14,149 nucleotides of DNA, taken from NCBI GenBank assembly GCA_023434535.1, contig JAEYSR010000197.1:1-14149 (forward strand), read 5' to 3'. The notes under the pieces are model-generated. The model did no database searches. It had not been told where the DNA came from and saw only the letters and a program-made list of their open reading frames with translations. This DNA is from Actinomycetes bacterium. Its GTDB lineage: Bacteria > Actinomycetota > Acidimicrobiia > Acidimicrobiales > Microtrichaceae. This document shows, piece after piece, positions 13,560 to 14,149 of the stretch (within the stretch, counting starts at the first letter, position 1; every line of letters begins with the position of its first letter). Made by a program: the position numbers and the translations under genes.

Positions 13560-14149
13560 CCGACACCGACGTGCCGAGCGACGACCCCGGGCCCCTGGTC
13601 CGCCACGACCGAGTGGACGGCGGCGTGTCCGTCCTGACCCTTCAGCACGGGAAGGTCAACGCCCTGAGCAGCGCAGTGCTGGCCCAGCTGCGGGCCGAGG
13701 TCGGCGTCGCCCGGGCCGACGGGGCCCGCGCCGTGGTCGTCACCGGTGGCCCGAAGCTGTTCGCCGCCGGCGCCGACATCAGCGAGTTCGCCGAGGACGG
13801 TGGTCAGGACCCCTTCAGGATCTCGCCCGCCGACCGGGTCGCCGAGATCGGCGACGGCTTCCTGCAGGCGCTCAACGACCTGGCCGCGCTCCCGTGTCCG
13901 ACGATCGCAGCGGTGAACGGCGTGGCGCTCGGCGGCGGGTGCGAGCTCGCCCTCGCCTGCGACCTGCGCATCGCGTCGGACCGGGCCCGCTTCGGTCAGC
14001 CCGAGATCCTGCTGGGCATCATCCCGGGCGGCGGCGGCACCCAGCGGCTCGCCCGTCTGGTCGGGCCGTCGCGGGCGAAGGACCTCGTGTTCACCGGTCG
14101 CACGGTCGACGCCCCCCAGGCGGCGGCGCTCGGGCGGGTCGACCCGGTG
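13556..14149 (+). CDS. Enoyl-CoA hydratase/isomerase family protein, 5' part
   Basis: First 198 residues; the gene runs off the right edge without a stop. Members hydrate trans-2-enoyl-CoA in beta-oxidation or related CoA pathways. Landmarks: HGKVNALS (31-38), the oxyanion strand FAAGADISEF (69-78), NGVALGGGCELALACD (121-136) with catalytic Glu130, and FGQPEILLGIIPGGGGTQRLARLVG (146-170) with catalytic Glu150. The two glutamates are 20 apart, as Glu144 and Glu164 are in the rat enzyme, so a true hydratase is likely rather than an inactive paralogue. The ATG overlaps the kinase stop by two bases (ATGA). The missing part is about 60 residues for a single-domain enzyme; a fusion to a dehydrogenase domain cannot be excluded. 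Confidence 0.95.
   Translation, partial: MTDTDVPSDDPGPLVRHDRVDGGVSVLTLQHGKVNALSSAVLAQLRAEVGVARADGARAVVVTGGPKLFAAGADISEFAEDGGQDPFRISPADRVAEIGDGFLQALNDLAALPCPTIAAVNGVALGGGCELALACDLRIASDRARFGQPEILLGIIPGGGGTQRLARLVGPSRAKDLVFTGRTVDAPQAAALGRVDPV

Overview
The window is very GC-rich, dense, chromosomal-looking DNA in which GTG starts are common. Most genes are housekeeping types. Several points suggest an actinobacterium: a MurA with Asp in place of the catalytic Cys, as in mycobacteria; murA lying a few kilobases downstream of the end of the ATP synthase operon; an actinobacterial-looking MeaB; and many promoter-to-start spacings that imply leaderless mRNAs. The gene set would suit the class Acidimicrobiia, but that placement is inference. 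I see no tRNA, rRNA, CRISPR array, transposase or phage gene.

Layout. (1) 1-1240: the 3' end of the F1Fo ATP synthase operon (atpD, partial, overlapping atpC), closed by a perfect 23-bp-arm hairpin at 1254-1303. (2) 1319-4148: a convergent lipoprotein gene (-), a fused 2H-phosphoesterase/GNAT protein (+), and a membrane-anchored zinc metallopeptidase of the YpfJ type (-). (3) 4256-5227: glpX (-), a class II fructose-1,6-bisphosphatase of gluconeogenesis. (4) 5313-7636: three + strand genes of poorly known role: an acidic protein with two similar alpha/beta units, a protein with a C-terminal J-like segment, and a small alpha/beta hydrolase. (5) 7664-9313: a major facilitator transporter with an unusual cytoplasmic N-terminus (-). 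(6) 9392-12041: murA (peptidoglycan precursor synthesis), a stand-alone NifU-type Fe-S scaffold domain, and a MeaB-type G-protein chaperone. (7) 12153-14149: a Fur-family regulator (-), divergent from a Ser/Thr kinase-like gene (+) that overlaps an enoyl-CoA hydratase gene running off the right edge.

The genes do not form one pathway; this is a set of short transcription units. Three of the four convergent gene pairs are separated by a hairpin. Many + and - genes carry a TANNNT-like -10 element 6-8 nt before the start codon. Three promoters also show a TTGGGG/TTGGGA -35. In-frame minisatellites (15 or 18 bp) sit in the linkers of three proteins. The observations most worth following are the 2H-GNAT fusion, the natural Asp117 in MurA, the loss of a conserved Asp in MeaB switch I, the non-RD kinase next to Fur, and the leaderless promoter pattern.
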